A DNA stretch of 64,000 nucleotides from the NCBI RefSeq assembly GCF_042684585.1, contig NZ_JBHULS010000002.1, forward strand, positions 682,001 to 746,000, in the 5' to 3' direction. Positions 60,573-64,000 of the stretch are shown piece by piece. Position numbers and translations under genes: made by a program. This DNA comes from Algorimicrobium sediminis. Lineage in GTDB: Bacteria > Bacteroidota > Bacteroidia > Flavobacteriales > Flavobacteriaceae. The first letter of the stretch is position 1. Every line of letters starts with the position of its first letter. The notes beneath the pieces are model-generated. The model saw only the letters and a list, made by a program, of their open reading frames with translations, searched no databases and was not told the DNA's origin.

Positions 60573-62027
60573 ATGGATTGGTCGTTTTTATGGGAAATAG
60601 CCTATGTGCTTTTTATTCTTTTTGTTATTGCACGTGTGTTGCAAGATACACGCAGTAGTACCAAAACGCTATCCTATATTCTGTTTATTATTTTCGTACC
60701 CATTTTAGGTGTTATTTTCTATTTTTCGGTGGGTACTAACTACCGAAAGCGCAAGCTGTATTCAAAAAAAATTGTAACCGACGAGGTGCTGCGTGAACGC
60801 ATTAAAAAGCGCCTTAATGCTTACACCAAAGCCATTAGAAATTCGGGCTTAATTCCGCAAAAAAGCAATACATTGGTGGAGTTTATTAGGCGAGCAGGCA
60901 ACAGTCCGTTAACAGCCAATAACGAAGTAAAACTGCTTATAAATGGCGAAGAAAAATTTCCGGAGTTATTGCAAGCGTTAGAAAAAGCTACAGACCACAT
61001 TCATATTGAATATTATATTTATGAGAATGATATTACGGGAAATCAAATTGCCGATATTCTTATAAAAAAAGCCAAACAGGGTGTGGCTGTGCGTTTTATG
61101 TACGACGATTTTGGGAGTCATGGTTTGGGAAAAACCTTTATAAAAAAACTAGAAGATGCCGGCGTACAAACAGCACCGTTTTATAAAATTAAATGGTACG
61201 CCTTTGCCAACCGCATAAATTACAGAAATCACCGAAAAATAGTGGTTATAGACGGTATGGTGGGCTTTGTAGGTGGTATAAATATTAGCGACAAATACCG
61301 CAACGATTTACAGAATAACCAGCCCTTGTTTTGGCGCGATACCCATATAAAAATTACGGGACAAGCAACCGCATATTTGCAATACTTGTTTATGGGCGAT
61401 TGGAATTTTTGTAGCCACAAAGCTTTTGCTTATTCTAACCGGTATTTTATTGATAGTACCCAGCAAGAACATATAGAAAACGAAGTGGTTCAGTTTGCAG
61501 CCTCTGGACCCGATAGCAAGCAACCGGTTATATTTTATGCGCTGCTGGAAGCAATAAGTTCTGCCAAAAAAAGTATTTACATAACAAGTCCGTATTTTAT
61601 TCCAGACGAAAGTTTAATGGACGCCCTTATTATAGCAGTACAGGGCGGCTTGGATGTAAAAATTTTAATACCGGGCGTATCCGATTCAAAAATGGTAAAT
61701 GCAGCAGCTAGCGCTTACTACACAGAATTACTGGCTGTAGGTGCTAAAATTTACAAATACAATAAGGGTTTTGTGCATGCCAAAACCATGGTTGTAGATA
61801 ATGATTTGGCTGTTATAGGATCTGCTAACATGGATTACAGAAGTTTCGACTTAAACTTTGAAGTCAACGCCATGGTGTACAGCAAGAAAATAGCTGCACA
61901 GCTAACAAAGGTTTTTGAAACCGATTTAAGTCATGCAACTTTAATAGACGCCGAAGCGTGGCTAAACCGACCAAAATACATACACGTTTGGGAAAAAATG
62001 GTGCGCTTATTGTCGCCTTTCCTATAA
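60573..62027 (+). CDS. cls: Cardiolipin synthase (phospholipase D type)
   Basis: A 484-residue enzyme joining two phosphatidylglycerols. Two N-terminal membrane segments (WEIAYVLFILFVIARVL, LSYILFIIFVPILGVIFYFSVG) precede two PLD domains with HKD motifs: NHRKIVVIDGMVGFVGGINI (about residue 217) and HAKTMVVDNDLAVIGSANMD (about residue 405). Full length. Monocistronic between tmm and mscS. Confidence 0.94.
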   Translation: MDWSFLWEIAYVLFILFVIARVLQDTRSSTKTLSYILFIIFVPILGVIFYFSVGTNYRKRKLYSKKIVTDEVLRERIKKRLNAYTKAIRNSGLIPQKSNTLVEFIRRAGNSPLTANNEVKLLINGEEKFPELLQALEKATDHIHIEYYIYENDITGNQIADILIKKAKQGVAVRFMYDDFGSHGLGKTFIKKLEDAGVQTAPFYKIKWYAFANRINYRNHRKIVVIDGMVGFVGGINISDKYRNDLQNNQPLFWRDTHIKITGQATAYLQYLFMGDWNFCSHKAFAYSNRYFIDSTQQEHIENEVVQFAASGPDSKQPVIFYALLEAISSAKKSIYITSPYFIPDESLMDALIIAVQGGLDVKILIPGVSDSKMVNAAASAYYTELLAVGAKIYKYNKGFVHAKTMVVDNDLAVIGSANMDYRSFDLNFEVNAMVYSKKIAAQLTKVFETDLSHATLIDAEAWLNRPKYIHVWEKMVRLLSPFL

Positions 62028-62164
62028 ATAAACAAGGGCTAAAACCACCCAAATAAAAGTAGTTTTAAATAAGGAAATGCGCTAATTGGTATTCAAATTT
62101 TCTTTGTTAATAGGAATACCGTACATTTAAGGTAACAGAAAACAGATTCAAAATAAAACAAATT

Positions 62165-63067
62165 ATGGTAGAATCCTTACAACTTATAAAAGAAGCAATT
62201 TATGGCTATTGGCACGACTTTTTAGCAAGTGTACCCAAAATAATTGTAGCCATATTAATTGTTATTATAGGCTTTTTATTGGCTAATTTTATAGCGCGTT
62301 TGTTTAAAAAAGCCGTGCTTTTACGGGCGCAAGACCCGCTAATGATTAATTTTTTATCAAAAACAGTCAAATTAGGGGTGTTGGTTTTAATTATCATGCT
62401 GGCTTTAAAAGTGGCCGGCTTGGGTAGTATTGCTGCAGGTGTACTTACGGCGGCTGGTGCATCGGCTGTTATTATTGGCTTTGCTTTTAAAGATATTGGC
62501 GAAAACTTTATTTCGGGTATTATTCTATCTTTTAACCGCCCGTTTAATGTAAACGATACCGTTATGATTGATACCATTTTTGGTAAAGTGCAGTCGTTGG
62601 AGTTTCGGTATACCAAACTAAAAACCTTTGATGGTCGCGATGTGTATATACCCAATTCCGATATCATAAAAAAAGCTGTTTATAATTACACTGAAGACGG
62701 TTATTTCAGGTTGGACTTTATGGTGGGTATCGATTACGATGACGACATAGAAACTGCTAGAACGGTAATAATTGATGCCGTCAGAAATTCGGAAGGCGTA
62801 ATTGAAGATGCCGAACACGAATGTGTGGTTGTAGTAGACTCCTTGGGGGTGAGTACCGTAAATTTAAAAATTTTGTTTTGGACCAAAACAAAAGAATACC
62901 GCAAACGCGCCCTAGAGGTTAAAAGCGCCGTGGTACGAAATGTAAAACAGGTTATAATAGAAAATGGCTTAAATATGCCTGCAGATATTACCGAAATTAA
63001 ACTGTACGGTTCTCAAACAAGTATCCCGGTTACGGTAGATTATAATAAACTGGATAGCAAGCCTTAA
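62165..63067 (+). CDS. MscS-family mechanosensitive channel
   Basis: A 300-residue small mechanosensitive channel that opens under membrane tension on osmotic downshift. Three membrane helices: VPKIIVAILIVIIGFLLANF, LGVLVLIIMLALKVAGL, and the pore-lining TM3 AAGASAVIIGFAFKDIGENF with its Ala/Gly pattern. The beta domain follows (NVNDTVMIDTIFGKVQSLEFRYTKLKTFDGRDVYIPNSDI), then an alpha-beta domain. The size equals E. coli MscS. Confidence 0.93.
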   Translation: MVESLQLIKEAIYGYWHDFLASVPKIIVAILIVIIGFLLANFIARLFKKAVLLRAQDPLMINFLSKTVKLGVLVLIIMLALKVAGLGSIAAGVLTAAGASAVIIGFAFKDIGENFISGIILSFNRPFNVNDTVMIDTIFGKVQSLEFRYTKLKTFDGRDVYIPNSDIIKKAVYNYTEDGYFRLDFMVGIDYDDDIETARTVIIDAVRNSEGVIEDAEHECVVVVDSLGVSTVNLKILFWTKTKEYRKRALEVKSAVVRNVKQVIIENGLNMPADITEIKLYGSQTSIPVTVDYNKLDSKP

Positions 63068-63198
63068 AGCCTGCAAACCCATAGCCTTATAGTATGTTAC
63101 AACCTAAAGGAGACCTGATTTTAGGCTAGGCACAGCATTTATTTTATGAATTCATTTTAAATTGTATCTTTGGAAGCGTCCTTTAAAACACTAAAAAA

Positions 63199-63789
63199 AT
63201 GCTTGAAAATTTCTGGTTTAATGTAGAGTATGGTATCAACCACGTAATTGATATTAATGGCTACGATCATGTTCTGTTTTTAATAGTTCTAACAGTTGCT
63301 TATTTATTTAAAGACTGGAAACGCGTTTTAATTTTAGTATCTGTTTTTACCCTAGGGCATACCTTATCACTAATTTTAGCAGCCTACGGTGTGGTTAGCG
63401 TTAATGGGCAGTTGGTAGAATTTCTAATACCCATTTCAATTTTAATTGTGGCTTTATACAATGTGTTTACCGCTGGTAAAGGTGCGCAAAAAGAAAAAAT
63501 TGGTGTACTGTTTTTTTCAACCTTATTCTTCGGGTTAATACACGGTTTAGGTTTTGCACGCGAATTTCAAATGATGATGGGCCAATCTGATAATAAATTG
63601 GCTACTTTAATTCAATTTGCATTGGGTATAGAAATAGCCCAAGTTATGATTGTGTTTGTCGTGCTTTTTTTAGGGTATATCATGCAAACTATTTTCCGTT
63701 TTTCCAAGCGCGATTGGATTATGGTTATCTCCGCCATTGTAGTTGGTTTGGTTATTCCCATGATTATGGAAAGCGATTATTTGGCTTAA
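63199..63789 (+). CDS. HupE/UreJ-family membrane protein
   Basis: A 196-residue inner-membrane protein with about six helices. HVIDINGYDHVLFLIVLTVAYLF with LVSVFTLGHTLSLILAAYG, FFGLIHGLGFAREF and LGIEIAQV match the HupE/UreJ family, whose His-rich motifs (GYDHVLF, TLGHTLS, LIHGLGFA) fit nickel or cobalt transport. In Bacteroidota many copies have no link to hydrogenase or urease, as here, so the substrate is open. Confidence 0.85.
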   Translation: MLENFWFNVEYGINHVIDINGYDHVLFLIVLTVAYLFKDWKRVLILVSVFTLGHTLSLILAAYGVVSVNGQLVEFLIPISILIVALYNVFTAGKGAQKEKIGVLFFSTLFFGLIHGLGFAREFQMMMGQSDNKLATLIQFALGIEIAQVMIVFVVLFLGYIMQTIFRFSKRDWIMVISAIVVGLVIPMIMESDYLA

Positions 63790-63833
63790 AATAGGGTGTA
63801 ACCTAAATTTTTCATAAATCTTTAACACTCAGG

Positions 63834-63864
63834 TTGTAATTAATTCGGGAAGCCCTTACCTTCG
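63834..63864 (+). promoter_or_regulatory. Promoter of the dCMP deaminase gene
   Basis: TTG (63834-63836), a 20-base spacer, and TACCTTCG (63857-63864), one base off TAnnTTTG. The ATG at 63883 is 18 bases downstream. Confidence 0.55.
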
Positions 63865-63882
63865 CAGTAAGTACGCATGCCA

Positions 63883-64000
63883 ATGAATAAAGAAAAGCAA
63901 CTTAAGTATGATAAGGCCTATTTACGCATGGCCACGGAATGGGGTAAGTTATCCTACTGCAAACGCAAGCAAGTAGGTGCCATTATTGTTAAAGACAGAA
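63883..64000 (+). CDS. dCMP deaminase family protein, N-terminal part (partial)
   Basis: The first 39 residues of a deoxycytidylate (ComEB-like) deaminase, which makes dUMP for thymidylate synthesis. MNKEKQLKYDKAYLRMATEW followed by GKLSYCKRKQVGAIIVKDR is a close match to the family's opening; the zinc-binding HAE and PCxxC motifs lie beyond the right edge. Another ATG lies two codons upstream (63877). Confidence 0.85.
   Translation, partial: MNKEKQLKYDKAYLRMATEWGKLSYCKRKQVGAIIVKDR

Noticed and set aside
63199..63789. Hydrogenase or urease accessory locus
   Set aside because: The HupE/UreJ-family gene stands alone; no hydrogenase or urease gene lies in the window.

Overview
The window comes from an AT-rich, probably marine member of the Flavobacteriaceae (Bacteroidota). 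Three secreted proteins end in type IX secretion (T9SS) sorting domains. Promoters follow the Bacteroidota pattern (TTG, about 19-20 bases, TAnnTTTG) and there are no convincing Shine-Dalgarno sites. The gene families (OlsF-type ornithine lipid synthase, DUF4199, DUF4286, DUF2141, META/NlpE lipoproteins, tail-less SSB) also fit. Both ends cut through genes: lplA on the left and a dCMP deaminase on the right.

Most of the window is ordinary chromosome. It carries translation and housekeeping genes (metG, serS, rsmA, rplY, pth, prs, tRNA-Leu), DNA and RNA maintenance (mfd, tex, yraN, ssb), central metabolism (fbp, aspartate kinase, ribF, a D-2-hydroxyacid dehydrogenase), envelope and lipid genes (olsF, cls, ldcA, three consecutive lipoproteins), transporters and channels (SMR, EamA, MgtE, Ca2+/Na+ antiporter, MscS), ferritin, and a trimethylamine monooxygenase (tmm) homologue. 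Two large T9SS metalloproteases (M43 type and reprolysin type) sit head to head at 41.3-47.4 kb.

Two accessory segments stand out. (1) At 1.9-4.6 kb lies a three-gene cassette with ATGA-overlapping genes: an M.HpaII-type C5 methyltransferase, an unknown 106-residue protein, and an HpaII-type endonuclease. It is edged by imperfect direct repeats. (2) Directly after tRNA-Leu(CAA), at 51.5-57.1 kb, is a defence island: a single-chain type IIG restriction-modification enzyme, an ApeA-like HEPN protein, a compact multi-stem RNA, and an Abi_2/AbiF-like HEPN protein. No integrase is present.

The best candidates for something little described are non-coding. One is the stem-rich RNA just upstream of the AbiF-like gene, with its own -7 element; it may be the RNA partner of an AbiF-type toxin. 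The other is a pair of related structured elements (32727-32810 and 57138-57222). They share blocks, have an identical 71-base spacing, and show a compensatory change in the closing stem. A further oddity is a short dispersed-repeat-like hairpin inserted in frame into the type IIG gene.
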